Assembly: GCA_019359435.1 (NCBI GenBank)
Contig: JAHHHI010000010.1
Location: 1-43,990 of the forward strand
Direction: 5' to 3'
Source: Kaiparowitsia implicata GSE-PSE-MK54-09C
Lineage (GTDB): Bacteria; Cyanobacteriota; Cyanobacteriia; Elainellales; Elainellaceae
DNA length: 43,990 bases
The notes under the pieces are model-generated. The model made no database searches, was not told where the DNA came from, and saw nothing but the letters and a program-made list of their open reading frames with translations. This document shows, one piece after another, positions 33,124-41,673 of the stretch (its first letter is position 1; every line of letters begins with the position of its first letter). Both the position numbers and the translations under genes were made by a program.

Positions 33124-34380
33124 TCAGCGATTGTTCCCAAAGTCTTCTAGCTGAGGGGATGCTTTGCCCTCTAGGGTTTGCCCATACCACCGCATCAGCG
33201 GGGTCGAGGTAATGCCGTGGAGGATCACTGAGATGGTCACGGTAAGAATGGTTACCCAAGCGATCAGCTCGCTGGTTTCACCCTGGAGCCCTTCTCCGAG
33301 GGCATAGGTTAAGTAGTAAAGCGAGCCAATGCCGCGAATGCCAAACCAGCCAAATAGCCAGCGGGTGGTGGGACGAAGCGGGGCTCCTGCGGTGCTGACC
33401 CAAGCCCCCAGGGGACGAATAATAAAGAGCAAGGAGCCTGCAATTAGCGCTGCCGGAGCGGCAAACCGCAGCATCGGTTCGAGGCGCAACAGCGACCCCA
33501 ACAGCAAAATTGTCCCGACTTCGGTCAGCTTTTCAAGTCGCTCCATAAATTTCAGGCGAGAGGCCGATAGCTCAGGGCTGAGGCATTGGCTGTGCATCAC
33601 CACTCCAGAGACAAAAACAGCTAAAAAGCCGTAGCCGTGCGCTAGCTCAGTGAGCGAATAGCTGAGCAAAATAGTGCTGAGGCCGACAAAATCTTCCATC
33701 AACTCATCGACGGCATGGTGTTTAGCTAATTGATGCTCTAGCCAGCAGACCAGCCAGGACACCCCTACGCCCAAGCCAAAACCGACCGCGATCGCCCACA
33801 CCAGATCTACGGCCACCCATTGCCCAAACCAGTCTTGCCAACTGTCGTTTTCTAGCCAGTGCAACCCAAAATAGACAAACGGAAACGCCAAGGCATCATT
33901 AAGGCCGCCCTCTGAGGTGAGGCCAAAGCGCAATTCGTCGTGGTCGTGGGGATCATCGAGCTGCACCTCTGAGGCCAAGACCGGGTCAGTAGGGGCCAAA
34001 ATTGCCCCCAGCAAAATGCCTTCGCCCCAGTCGAGTCTGAGAAAAAAGTGACCCATAGCGGCGATCGCAAAAATCGAAATCGGCATCAAAAAGCCAATCA
34101 GGCGAATTGTCGAATTCCAGGCCCAGGCCCTAATCGGGCGGTTCATCTTGAGGCCGCAGCTAAACAGAGAAATTAAGACGACAAACTCTGTCAGCCGTTC
34201 TAAAAACCCAGCATCGGGGCGTACCCGAATCAGATTGAAACCGTAGGGACTGAGAATGAACCCAACAACTAGATAAATTAGCGCGTAGGACAGTGGCAAT
34301 TTGCCAATCCAGCTAGACCCCAGGGTCACTGCCATCAGCAGTAGGCCAATAACCAGTAGATCGAGAGTGTAAATATCCAC
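33124..34380 (-). CDS. CPA1-type cation:proton antiporter (Na+/H+ exchanger family)
   Basis: The 418-residue protein has about eleven hydrophobic helices beginning IYTLDLLVIGLLLMAVTLGSSWIG. The diagnostic ion-binding helix reads LLGAILAPTDPVLASEVQ, followed by GLTSEGGLNDALAFPFVYFGL with the two acidic residues of the ND motif. The final loop is cytosolic and short. The nearest known role is Na+ or K+ for H+ exchange across the plasma or thylakoid membrane. No regulatory C-terminal domain. It is alone on the minus strand. Confidence 0.9.
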   Translation of the reverse strand: MDIYTLDLLVIGLLLMAVTLGSSWIGKLPLSYALIYLVVGFILSPYGFNLIRVRPDAGFLERLTEFVVLISLFSCGLKMNRPIRAWAWNSTIRLIGFLMPISIFAIAAMGHFFLRLDWGEGILLGAILAPTDPVLASEVQLDDPHDHDELRFGLTSEGGLNDALAFPFVYFGLHWLENDSWQDWFGQWVAVDLVWAIAVGFGLGVGVSWLVCWLEHQLAKHHAVDELMEDFVGLSTILLSYSLTELAHGYGFLAVFVSGVVMHSQCLSPELSASRLKFMERLEKLTEVGTILLLGSLLRLEPMLRFAAPAALIAGSLLFIIRPLGAWVSTAGAPLRPTTRWLFGWFGIRGIGSLYYLTYALGEGLQGETSELIAWVTILTVTISVILHGITSTPLMRWYGQTLEGKASPQLEDFGNNR

Positions 34381-34540
34381 AGGGGTTTGAGGCCGGAAAA
34401 TGGGGGCAGAAAATTGATCACCCCTTCACTCTAGGGGCTAGATTCACGGCCCTAGCTCAACCTTTGGCAGATCTTTTGGTAATGGTTTAGACTTGCATCT
34501 TGCGACAGAACAGAAAAGTCCTGATACCCACCCTCTGCTT

Positions 34541-34828
34541 ATGGTTCTCGAACCCGTTTGCTGCCCTACTTGTCACACCCCGAATGTCATCAAAAATGGC
34601 AAAAGCAATGAAAGCAAGCAGCGCTATCGCTGTCGCAACATCGAGTGTTCGCGAGCCTCGTTCATTCGCGACTACACTTACCGAGGCTATCTGTCTGAGG
34701 TCAAGCGGCAAATCAGTGACATGGCGATGAATGGCAACGGCATTCGGGATACCGCTCGGGTGCTGAAGGTTAGCCCGACGACGGTGATTGAGGAATTAAA
34801 AAAAACATCGGCATCTGGAGCCAGTTAA
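34541..34828 (+). pseudogene. IS1-family InsA (N-terminal) remnant
   Basis: ATG 34541 begins a 95-residue product with the InsA zinc finger CCPTCHTPNVIKNGK, a second Cys pair (CRNIEC) and the helix-turn-helix GIRDTARVLKVSPTTVIEELKK. It is open, but the InsB partner beyond it is broken, so the element is inactive. Confidence 0.8.
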
Positions 34829-34864
34829 CTGAGCCGTTTTAGAACAGACGCCAACTCCTGCGAC

Positions 34865-35158
34865 TCCAGCCCTGATCGTGCGGGTAGACGACGCGGAAAT
34901 GGACAAGATATGGAGCGTGTGCAATTCAAGGGGTAGCAACGATGGCTCTGGTATGCCATCGACCCTCAAACAGGTATCGACGGTACCGAACGCCGAATCA
35001 ATCGTCCCATAGATAAAACTGACCGCAAGACGTACTACAGCAGCAAGTGCAAGACCGATACGATCAAAAGCCTGGTCATTCCTGAGCGTGGGGGCAAGCA
35101 GCGACGGCTCTCAGCGCCACATCTCGTTATCCACACAGATCACCAAGATGCGCCGTAA
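34865..35158 (+). pseudogene. Broken InsB joined to an IS5-type transposase fragment
   Basis: An InsB-like stretch (LIVRVDDAEMDKIWSV) is followed after a frame change and a TAG by QRWLWYAIDPQTG, both typical of IS1 InsB. The same frame then runs into IDGTERRINRPIDKTDRKTYYSSKCK..., which instead resembles IS5-family (DDE_Tnp_4) transposases (DGTERPIQRPKD...YYSGKKKRH). It stops at 35156-35158. The junction lies near 34975. No terminal repeats or target duplication are visible. Confidence 0.7.
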
Positions 35159-35199
35159 ATGATGGCTGATTAGTAGATATCTGATGTCTAGATGTCTAT

Positions 35200-35664
35200 C
35201 TATAGGTTGAGGTTATTGATATAACGGCTAGAATTTCCGTTGGTCAGTCCGCGGGCCGCGCCGTCTTCTAGCCCATGCTCTAATTCAAACTCAAAGGGGT
35301 TTTCGTCAGCAGCGGCGGGCAGAGCCTCGGGCGCTTCGTCGGGAACGAACTCGACCACTAGCCGCAGGCGAACTTTGCCCGTTTGCCAGTGAGGTGCTCC
35401 CAACTGTAGCATCTCACAGTCCACCCCATCCCGGAACCACGTGCGATCGCCCGGTGCCCAAGCGCGGCTGTAGCGAAACCGTCGCTCTGAGCTAAAGTGC
35501 ATTTTTTGAGTACTTAGGGAATCGGCTAGGGCGTCGGGCACTTTAGAGCTGAGTGCAATGTCAAGGGCTTGCCGAAAGCGGACAAACTTTACAGTTCCAT
35601 CTCGAAATGCCAACACATCTTGGTCACTAAAGTTGGGCACATCAATGTTGTTATTCGTCGCCAT
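35200..35664 (-). CDS. KGK-family cyanobacterial protein
   Basis: The 154-residue protein starts with a NIDVPNFSDQDVLAFRDGTVKFVRFRQALDIAL block, then WFRDGVDCEMLQLGAPHWQTGKVRLRLVVEFVPDEA. This matches the KGK domain found mainly in filamentous cyanobacteria (residues ~10-115). An acidic tail follows. Function unknown. No membrane segment. Divergent from the downstream psbV2 gene across ~830 bases. Confidence 0.78.
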   Translation of the reverse strand: MATNNNIDVPNFSDQDVLAFRDGTVKFVRFRQALDIALSSKVPDALADSLSTQKMHFSSERRFRYSRAWAPGDRTWFRDGVDCEMLQLGAPHWQTGKVRLRLVVEFVPDEAPEALPAAADENPFEFELEHGLEDGAARGLTNGNSSRYINNLNL

Positions 35665-36491
35665 GAGCCAAATTTCCCCGATTTATAGATGTATAACCGT
35701 AGCTGGTTAGCTTAAGACAGTTCGTGTGGTGGGCCTGTGCATAGCAGTTGCCCCGGAAGAGTAAGTGCTAGCGTTGGCTTGGCTGCGTTACAGGAGCAGC
35801 CAAGCCGCGCCAAATCTTTCATCGCAAACCACCTCACTGCGCAAGTCTTAACCCTGAACACCGGCATAGGGTGTCCTGATGTTTCAAAGAGGGCTGAGTA
35901 AGCCCCACCTGCTCAAAAAGCTTCACCTATACAATTCTGATATCGTAAATATCAAGGGTTTGCTGAAGGTGTTGTCTAGGTGAAACCCCCGTGATGTAAC
36001 CATCACAGGCAGTATGGGAATCGGGTTTCTCAACAACATTGAATAACATTGTTAGATCTCTGTGTTTGGTTAACCCATTCCCTTAGCAAGGGCGGCTTTT
36101 GCCAGTAGGCATGTGTTTCAGGGTAAGTAGCGAGCAAAAAAACAGCATTGAAACATGGGGCTTGATTCTCTGCTGGCGATCGCCCAACTTTGATTCCTAC
36201 AGGCGATAGGTCTGAGTCTTTTCTTTCTTACAGTCGGGCGATCGCCTCATCAGGGTATTCCTTGCAGTTGCGGTCTACCATATTTAGCACCTCAATGCGC
36301 CCCACGAGCCTCAAAGCGTATGCAAAGTGCAACGCAACCTGACGCTACACTAACCATCAGAGCGATTGTCGTCTTGATGTCAGGCGGGCGTGTGGGGTGA
36401 CCACCACCCGCAAACTCAGCTGATCTGAGACTCTCCTGATCAGGACGACGCAAATCGTGGGGTTAGATTCATTCGAGATTCAAGGGTTGAC
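35665..36491. other. Long intergenic before psbV2
   Basis: About 830 bases without a gene I can support. It holds a perfect 11-bp hairpin (GGCTTGGCTGC / GCAGCCAAGCC) at 35776-35806 and a smaller GTGATG-TAAC-CATCAC near 35990. Two HIP1 sites and AT-rich leader material before psbV2 are also present. The hairpin stands on the plus strand with no gene before it, so a small RNA is possible. Confidence 0.4.
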
Positions 36492-37148
36492 ATGACTGCA
36501 TTTCTGCTGCTGAGTTTGCTATTAGGTTCTGTATTGACTGTATTGCTACCCATGCGCTTAATCACAGGGGGCACTCGCAGCAGGGCAGCGCTAAAACGAG
36601 GAATCGTGGGGCAGGGGAGTGGCGTTTTGCTTCATCAGTTAACTCTGCCGATTCTGGGTTTCACAGGGGCTGTGCGGCTGGGAAGCATGATGGGGGCGAT
36701 CGCCCTGCTTAGCCTGCCTTTATCAGCTCAGGCCGGTGCAATTGATCCCTATATCGCCCGCTACTTTGACGCGACTGAGCCTGTCACCCTTCCCCTCAAC
36801 AGCAAGGGAGACACTCGCGCCTTCTCGGCTGCCGAGTTTTCTACGGGCAAGCATTTATTCGAAGAAAACTGCATCAACTGCCACGTAGGTGGCATTACCC
36901 TGCCCGACCCAACCGTGTCTCTTTCTCTTGAGGCATTAAAGGGAGCCACACCGCCGCGAGACACGATCGCCAGCCTCGTTGCCTTTATGCGCCAGCCCAT
37001 GGTTTATGACGGCAGTGAAGAAACCATCTGGTGTCGCCAAGTGTCAGAGAATTGGATGACTGATGCGGAACTCCAAACTCTATCGGCATTTCTGCTGCGA
37101 GCGACAGAAAAGGCTCCGGCTTGGGCCAGCGACGATTTATTCCATTAA
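36492..37148 (+). CDS. psbV2: PsbV2-like cytochrome c (c-550-like)
   Basis: This is a 218-residue precursor: a long N-terminus with hydrophobic segments and a second signal-like stretch ending SAQA, then the mature cytochrome. CINCH (residues 127-131) binds haem covalently, followed by VGGITLPDPTVSLSLEALKGATPPRD as in PsbV. At the position of the distal His of PsbV there is Cys181 (TIWCRQVSENWM), 50 residues after the proximal His. That is the His/Cys pattern known for PsbV2 of Thermosynechococcus. Its function is unclear. Petrochemistry-type signal parsing leaves the exact start uncertain; ATG 36492 has AAGGG upstream, while internal GTG and MM starts are possible. petE follows on the same strand. 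Confidence 0.85.
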   Translation: MTAFLLLSLLLGSVLTVLLPMRLITGGTRSRAALKRGIVGQGSGVLLHQLTLPILGFTGAVRLGSMMGAIALLSLPLSAQAGAIDPYIARYFDATEPVTLPLNSKGDTRAFSAAEFSTGKHLFEENCINCHVGGITLPDPTVSLSLEALKGATPPRDTIASLVAFMRQPMVYDGSEETIWCRQVSENWMTDAELQTLSAFLLRATEKAPAWASDDLFH

Positions 37149-37162
37149 ACGCGAGGTCGATA

Positions 37163-37199
37163 GCGTTGTTTCAGCCGCGCGGATGGGCTGAAACAACGC
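37163..37199 (+). terminator. Perfect 14-bp hairpin between psbV2 and petE
   Basis: GCGTTGTTTCAGCC and GGCTGAAACAACGC enclose 9 bases, starting 14 bases after the psbV2 stop. There is no U-run, so it could stabilise or attenuate a shared transcript. Confidence 0.6.
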
Positions 37200-37401
37200 C
37201 AAGCCGTAGCAGTTTCTCCCCTGCGACAGGTGCAGCGCTGATCTCACTCTGGCACCATTAGCATTGGGTACCGGCGCAACTGCAGAGACTAACGCGATTG
37301 TAGGTACTGACATCCACACCCCCAAAACTGCCCGTAAATGGGACTTTCAGGATAAAATTCTGAGTGGGTCAAGAATTGAACTTAAATCTCCCGAGGTAAC
37401 C

Positions 37402-37821
37402 ATGACTTTGACTGCACGTATTTACCGGAGTTTAAGCGTTGCCCTCTGCTCATTGGTGTTGGTGGTTGCCAGCTTCTTGGCAGTGGTTTCCCCCGCTGCT
37501 GCTGAAACCATCACCGTTAAGATGGGTGCTGACAGTGGGATGCTCATGTTTGAGCCTGCCAATGTCACCATCCAATCTGGCGACACCGTGAAGTGGGTCA
37601 ACAATAAACTCCCTCCCCACAACATTGTCTTTGACGACAAAACAATTCCCGCAGGTGGCAAAGAGTTGGCAAGCAAGCTAACGCACGACCAGCTAATGTT
37701 CTCTCCCGGTGAGTCTTACGAGATCACCTTTGGTGGGGATATGCCTGTGGGTACTTACACTTACTACTGTGCGCCTCACCGGGGTGCAGGTATGGTGGGT
37801 AAGATCACCGTCGAAGGTTAG
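37402..37821 (+). CDS. petE: Plastocyanin
   Basis: ATG 37402 with a GAGG site gives a 139-residue precursor; the frame from 37264 includes an untranslated leader. A thylakoid-lumen signal peptide ends at PAAAE (about residue 34). Copper ligands are H73 (PPHN), C123, H126 and M131 ([11 protein letters not shown]), all present. It carries electrons from cytochrome f to photosystem I. A 250-base leader separates it from psbV2, allowing its own copper-controlled promoter. Confidence 0.96.
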   Translation: MTLTARIYRSLSVALCSLVLVVASFLAVVSPAAAETITVKMGADSGMLMFEPANVTIQSGDTVKWVNNKLPPHNIVFDDKTIPAGGKELASKLTHDQLMFSPGESYEITFGGDMPVGTYTYYCAPHRGAGMVGKITVEG

Positions 37822-37927
37822 TTGAAGGCTAATTTTAATCCTGATGAAGGTTCGCTTCTGTGAATCTCTCTCGCTAGTGCTTTAGCTATGATGCCTAGGT
37901 TTAGCGACAGTCAGGGATTATGCCAGA

Positions 37928-37969
37928 AGCCTGCCCACACTGCTTGATGAGTAGTATGGGCAGGCTTTT
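37928..37969 (+). terminator. Intrinsic terminator of petE
   Basis: AGCCTGCCCA and TGGGCAGGCT form a stem with a 19-base loop, followed by TTT, about 107 bases after the stop. Confidence 0.75.
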
Positions 37970-38043
37970 GTGTAGCAGGGTAATCACCAGTTTCTACAGG
38001 CGCAAGGTTCGTCAAGCTGTCATAAATCTGGCATGATGAAGGA

Positions 38044-38850
38044 ATGTTAAGAACTGTTTTGTGCTGGATTTTGGTGGGACTGCTGGGGCTGGGGTTGTCT
38101 GCCCCTGCCAATGCAGCGTTGCTGGCGAAAGAGGACTCGTCTTCTGCAGATACGCTGGGCGAACTGCGGGAAAAGGCGTTTACGGCCACGAATCAGGGCG
38201 ACTTTGCGCTGGCAGAAACCTACTGGACTGAAATCTTGAAGCAGCTTCCCGATAATCCTGCTGTGTGGAGCAATCGGGGCAATGCGCGGGTTAGCCAGAA
38301 TAAATTAGATGGGGCGATCGCCGATTATAATCGCGCTATTGAGCTATCACCCGAGTCTCCCGATCCGTATCTAAATCGGGGGACTGCCTGGGAAGGCTTG
38401 CAGCACTGGGAGCGGGCGATCGCCGACTATAACCACGTGCTAGAACTTGACCCCGATGATGCTGCAGCCTACAACAATCGGGGCAATGCCGAAGCCGGGA
38501 TGGGTCAATGGGAACAGGCGATCGCCGACTATCAGTATGCAGCAGACCTCGCAAAAGACTTTGCGTTTGCTCGCGCCAACCACGCCCTCGCCACCTACGA
38601 AGTCGGGCGAACCAGCGAAGCCCTGCGCGAAATGCGCAACATTGTCCGCAAATATCCTCGCTTTGCCGACATGCGTGCCGCCCTAACAGCTGCTCTCTGG
38701 GCTGAGGGCAAACAGGGTGAAGCCGAAAGCAACTGGTATGCGGCCTTGGGCCTAGATTCTCGCTATCGCAATATCGATTGGGTGATGAAGGTGCGCCGCT
38801 GGCCCCCCGCAATCACCCAAGCCCTCAATAAGTTTCTAAAGCTGCAATAG
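38044..38850 (+). CDS. Secreted/lumenal tetratricopeptide-repeat protein
   Basis: The 268-residue protein begins with a signal peptide (LRTVLCWILVGLLGLGLSAPANA, cleavage near residue 25). TPR units follow, with the canonical NRGNARVSQNKLDGAIADYNRAIELSPESPDPYLNRGTAWEGLQHWERAIADYNHVLELDPDDAAAYNNRGNAEAGMGQWEQAIADY pattern, about four motifs from residue 38 to 178. A further helical region (LREMRNIVRKYPRFADMRAAL) and a basic C-terminus (WVMKVRRWPPAITQALNKFLKL) follow. This resembles lumenal TPR proteins of chloroplasts and cyanobacteria that assist photosystem assembly. It lies just after petE but across a terminator. Confidence 0.85.
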   Translation: MLRTVLCWILVGLLGLGLSAPANAALLAKEDSSSADTLGELREKAFTATNQGDFALAETYWTEILKQLPDNPAVWSNRGNARVSQNKLDGAIADYNRAIELSPESPDPYLNRGTAWEGLQHWERAIADYNHVLELDPDDAAAYNNRGNAEAGMGQWEQAIADYQYAADLAKDFAFARANHALATYEVGRTSEALREMRNIVRKYPRFADMRAALTAALWAEGKQGEAESNWYAALGLDSRYRNIDWVMKVRRWPPAITQALNKFLKLQ

Positions 38851-38868
38851 ACGCTAGCGATCGCTCGC

Positions 38869-39663
38869 TTAACCGTCTGTACTGCGTATAATCACCTGAT
38901 TTATCGGGGGCTTCCCAAACCGCTCCCAAGCGTTGCCGCCTCGCAAAAACAGCTCCATCCAGCGCACTGTGGTGCCATCGGCTTCGACCCAGCCCGAACT
39001 GCCGGGGGCAAAGGCTAACGTTCCTTCAGCCACGCGAAAGCTGCCGTCAGAATAAACCGCATCGCTCACTACGCCACCAATGCGAATCACCACCTTGGTT
39101 TCAGGCTCTAAATTGACAGAGTGGGCTGGAATGGTGGTCTTAATATTGCCATACCCATCCACCCAGGCAATGCGATCGCCCGGCACATCGGGAATACTCT
39201 CCAGCAATAGAGGATCACCCAGGAGGCTAAAGTCACCCTGGGCGATCGCCGCCGCGGCAGCCGGAAACACATCCCGCGAGCGAAACTGCGACCCCCCTCG
39301 TGACACCGCAACGCTGCGCATTACTGTGGCTGATGACTTGATAAACGACAGCGTATACCCTGCATTCACCCCAATCACGGCCACCCCGTTTTGCAGTTGC
39401 GCATAGGTTAGCCCTTCACCTTCGTTATCTCGTCTAGCTTCGGGGTTGTCTTGCCGCGGGGCACAGTTGTGATAGACCAGTCGCTGAGAGGGGCCGATGT
39501 TCAGCCCCAACTGAGCAATCCAAAAGCCGGTAGCGAGGGTACTAAATGCCGGAACAGAAAGCGGATAGACCTGAGCCTGTGGCAGCAAGTGTTGGAGACG
39601 TTGGGCCACCTCTAAGAACGCAGGATCACCTGCGCCATAGTCTGCAATTAAAGAAATCAACAT
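38869..39663 (-). CDS. SAM hydroxide adenosyltransferase-like protein (DUF62)
   Basis: The ATG at 39663 gives 264 residues (MLISLIADYGAGDPAF); the frame to 39735 adds a non-matching stretch. The family fold is shown by LISLIADYG, VAVIGVNAGYTLSFIKSS, and the C-terminal part VDGYGNIKTTIP plus GGNAWERFG. These enzymes hydrolyse SAM with hydroxide to adenosine and methionine. The N-terminal active-site region (DYGAGDPAFLEVAQRL) is shorter and less conserved than usual, so activity should be treated as uncertain. Head-on to the TPR gene, 19 bases apart at their stop ends. Confidence 0.78.
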   Translation of the reverse strand: MLISLIADYGAGDPAFLEVAQRLQHLLPQAQVYPLSVPAFSTLATGFWIAQLGLNIGPSQRLVYHNCAPRQDNPEARRDNEGEGLTYAQLQNGVAVIGVNAGYTLSFIKSSATVMRSVAVSRGGSQFRSRDVFPAAAAAIAQGDFSLLGDPLLLESIPDVPGDRIAWVDGYGNIKTTIPAHSVNLEPETKVVIRIGGVVSDAVYSDGSFRVAEGTLAFAPGSSGWVEADGTTVRWMELFLRGGNAWERFGKPPINQVIIRSTDG

Positions 39664-39790
39664 AAACCAGTGGCGGTGCTTACCTACTAGGGGGATGAGA
39701 TAACAAGTATCAGATATTCGCCATACCCTCACCAAATCATCACATGTTGTGTGCTGACCCCTTCTTAAGCAGCCCCTAAATCCGGGCTAA

Positions 39791-40022
39791 GTTCTGGCTA
39801 ACAAGTCGGTTGCGAAAGCGGATTGGTTTGGCACCGATGAATTTGGCCGCGATCTTTTTCGCCGGTTTGTCTATGGCAGTCGGCTTACCCTAATGATTGG
39901 GGTAAGCGCGGTGGGGATCTTGATGACCGCTGGCGTGCTGATTGGCTTGGTCGCAGGCTATGCCGGAGGCTGGCTTAAAGCGCTGTTGATACATCTCATA
40001 GATGTGCTATTCCCCTTCACCG
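39791..40022 (+). pseudogene. Fragment of a DppC/OppC-type ABC permease
   Basis: A single frame reads [65 protein letters not shown]. That is the conserved GTDxxGRD...RLIYGxRxSLxVG...GVxxGLxAGYxGGWxDxxxMRxxDVxxxFP region of dipeptide/nickel permeases. It breaks off at both ends: a stop precedes it, and homology is lost by about 40022. No neighbouring ABC genes. It appears to be a decayed gene, not part of a working transporter. Confidence 0.75.
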
Positions 40023-40200
40023 AAACACTTAATCCTCAGTGGCGGCGGTCTTGGGGTAGTTTGATTCTCCTGCTTCATCCCTACTCAAACCTCAGTTCAG
40101 ATTGAAACAGGTTTTAGGATATTGCGAGTCGCGCGGTGCCCCAACATCCTTAACCTGCCGTTCAGCGTGTCAAAGGTTTGAGCTGATCCTAAACTCAGGT

Positions 40201-40908
40201 TTACTTAAAGAACATAACTATCTCTTCTACAACTGGGGCGAGGGCTTGAATATGGCTGCTGCTGCTGGAATAGAGCGAATCTCCTAGGACTGCGTTGTAG
40301 TCGGCTTGAGCGACCTCAACTGTTTCGGCTGTTGGGTATGCTCGCAGAATCAACAACCCGCTGTACTGTTCTAGCGCCGTACCTTCTAGTTGCACGGTGC
40401 CTCCATAGTCCCACCCATACCCGTATAGCTCAAAGTCGCCCAATACGGATTGAAGCGTGGAAAACGATGAGTTGATGCCTAGACCCTCTGGAGTAGCCCA
40501 AGCAGTGCCGAAGTCGCGCAGTGATAGCGGTTGGGTGCGCTCGGCATCTTGCCACACTATCGTTACGGTATCTTCAGGACTATCGGGATACACGATGGTT
40601 CCAGGCTCCATAACTCCCTCACCTACATGGATGTCTTGATCTTGTAGGCTATCTTCACTCACCAGCGCTGCCAAGTCGGCGCGGCTGATGGTTTGGCTCA
40701 TGGCTCCGGCGCGATCGCCCGGAATAATCAGGCGATCGCCCAACAAATCTGGCTCTTGAGAACTGTCAGGAGGATTGGCAGGCGCTGCTGTAGGGGGTTC
40801 CTGTGGCGCATCAGCAGAGGGTGAAGGAAGCAAGCGGCTGAGGTCTGCCCCGCAACCAGTTAAAAACAACAGCAGAAGTGGAAAGGCGTGACGATAGGAA
40901 ATGTTCAT
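40201..40908 (-). CDS. Lipoprotein of unknown function
   Basis: ATG 40908 begins a 235-residue product (MNISYRHAFPLLLLFLTGC) with a lipobox at Cys19. A Pro/Ala/Ser linker follows, then a globular part with IIPGDRAGAMSQTISRADLAALV, VIWQDAERTQPLSLRDFGTAWATPEGLGINSSFSTLQSVLGDFELYGYGWDYGGTV and LLILRAYPTA. Such blocks occur in cyanobacterial lipoproteins I cannot name by function. Located in the periplasm or outer-membrane inner leaflet by inference. Confidence 0.75.
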   Translation of the reverse strand: MNISYRHAFPLLLLFLTGCGADLSRLLPSPSADAPQEPPTAAPANPPDSSQEPDLLGDRLIIPGDRAGAMSQTISRADLAALVSEDSLQDQDIHVGEGVMEPGTIVYPDSPEDTVTIVWQDAERTQPLSLRDFGTAWATPEGLGINSSFSTLQSVLGDFELYGYGWDYGGTVQLEGTALEQYSGLLILRAYPTAETVEVAQADYNAVLGDSLYSSSSSHIQALAPVVEEIVMFFK

Positions 40909-41673
40909 GGCTTCAGGAAGAAAAGGCATGACTTATTAAACAAGCGTGCCTTTTGAATGGGTGGAGGTCGATTTTCAGTAGAGTCTCAACTGTGCATCAG
41001 ATCAGCCCTAGCTCAATGATCAGGGGTCGGCACAGCGTTGCGAGCCAAGTCCCCATCGAATCAGTCCTGCTGATGTCACTGAGACTCCATATTATCCAAC
41101 TAAAGTAAAGGGCGCTCCGTGCGCTTTTACCGGCTTCTATGGAATCGCATTCACACAGATAGCGCCATTGCAGTAGAACCCGGACAGCACGAGAGAAGTC
41201 TTGCACCGTAAAGATTTTGCCAGACCAATGTCTTAAACTCAGCGTAAGTTTGATGGCGTTGCTTCAGCTCTGCGCTGCCGGAACTGAAATAATGCTAAGC
41301 TGTGCTGCCCGCGTCGCAGGCAGCACAGTTTTAGGCGCTTGCTGAACTGACGTAACTTAAGCAGTTAGTCACTATTTAGTCACTATGTAGAAGCAAGGTC
41401 AGGGAGATACGGTTCTGCCGCAGTGGAAGGTTCTGCGCCAGTCTCCCCGCTTAGATATCAGGTAGTCCTGAATAAGTCATGATGGGGTAGCGCAAAGGGC
41501 AAATCCTCGCTCTACTCAGTTATGGCTTGAACCCCACCATCAAATATTACTTGAACCAAAGCCTGAATCGTCCCAAAATAGCGTAGCGCGAGGGATCGGG
41601 CAGCAGAATAGTTTGCTCTAGCCGTATTCTAGGAAGTAGTGTCCACTAGCTGGAGAAGTTGTAAGGAGCCCTT
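40909..41673. other. Long intergenic before hisC, with a terminator lacking a gene
   Basis: No gene I can support; the 69-codon minus-strand frame at 40997 is not convincing. A terminator-like hairpin at 41300-41332 on the plus strand has nothing coding ahead of it. A ribosome site AAGGAG stands before hisC. Confidence 0.45.
41300..41332 (+). terminator. Intrinsic-terminator hairpin (shared element, copy B)
   Basis: CTGTGCTGCC and GGCAGCACAG form a perfect 10-bp stem around 9 bases and are followed by TTTT. The sequence and its left flank (AATGCTAAGC) match the reverse complement of 18013-18045, with paired changes in the stem. No plus-strand coding gene precedes it. Confidence 0.7.

Noticed and set aside
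40997-41206. 69-codon minus-strand frame before hisC, considered as a transposase tail
   Set aside because: No DDE or YREK-type motif could be found; composition is not convincing.
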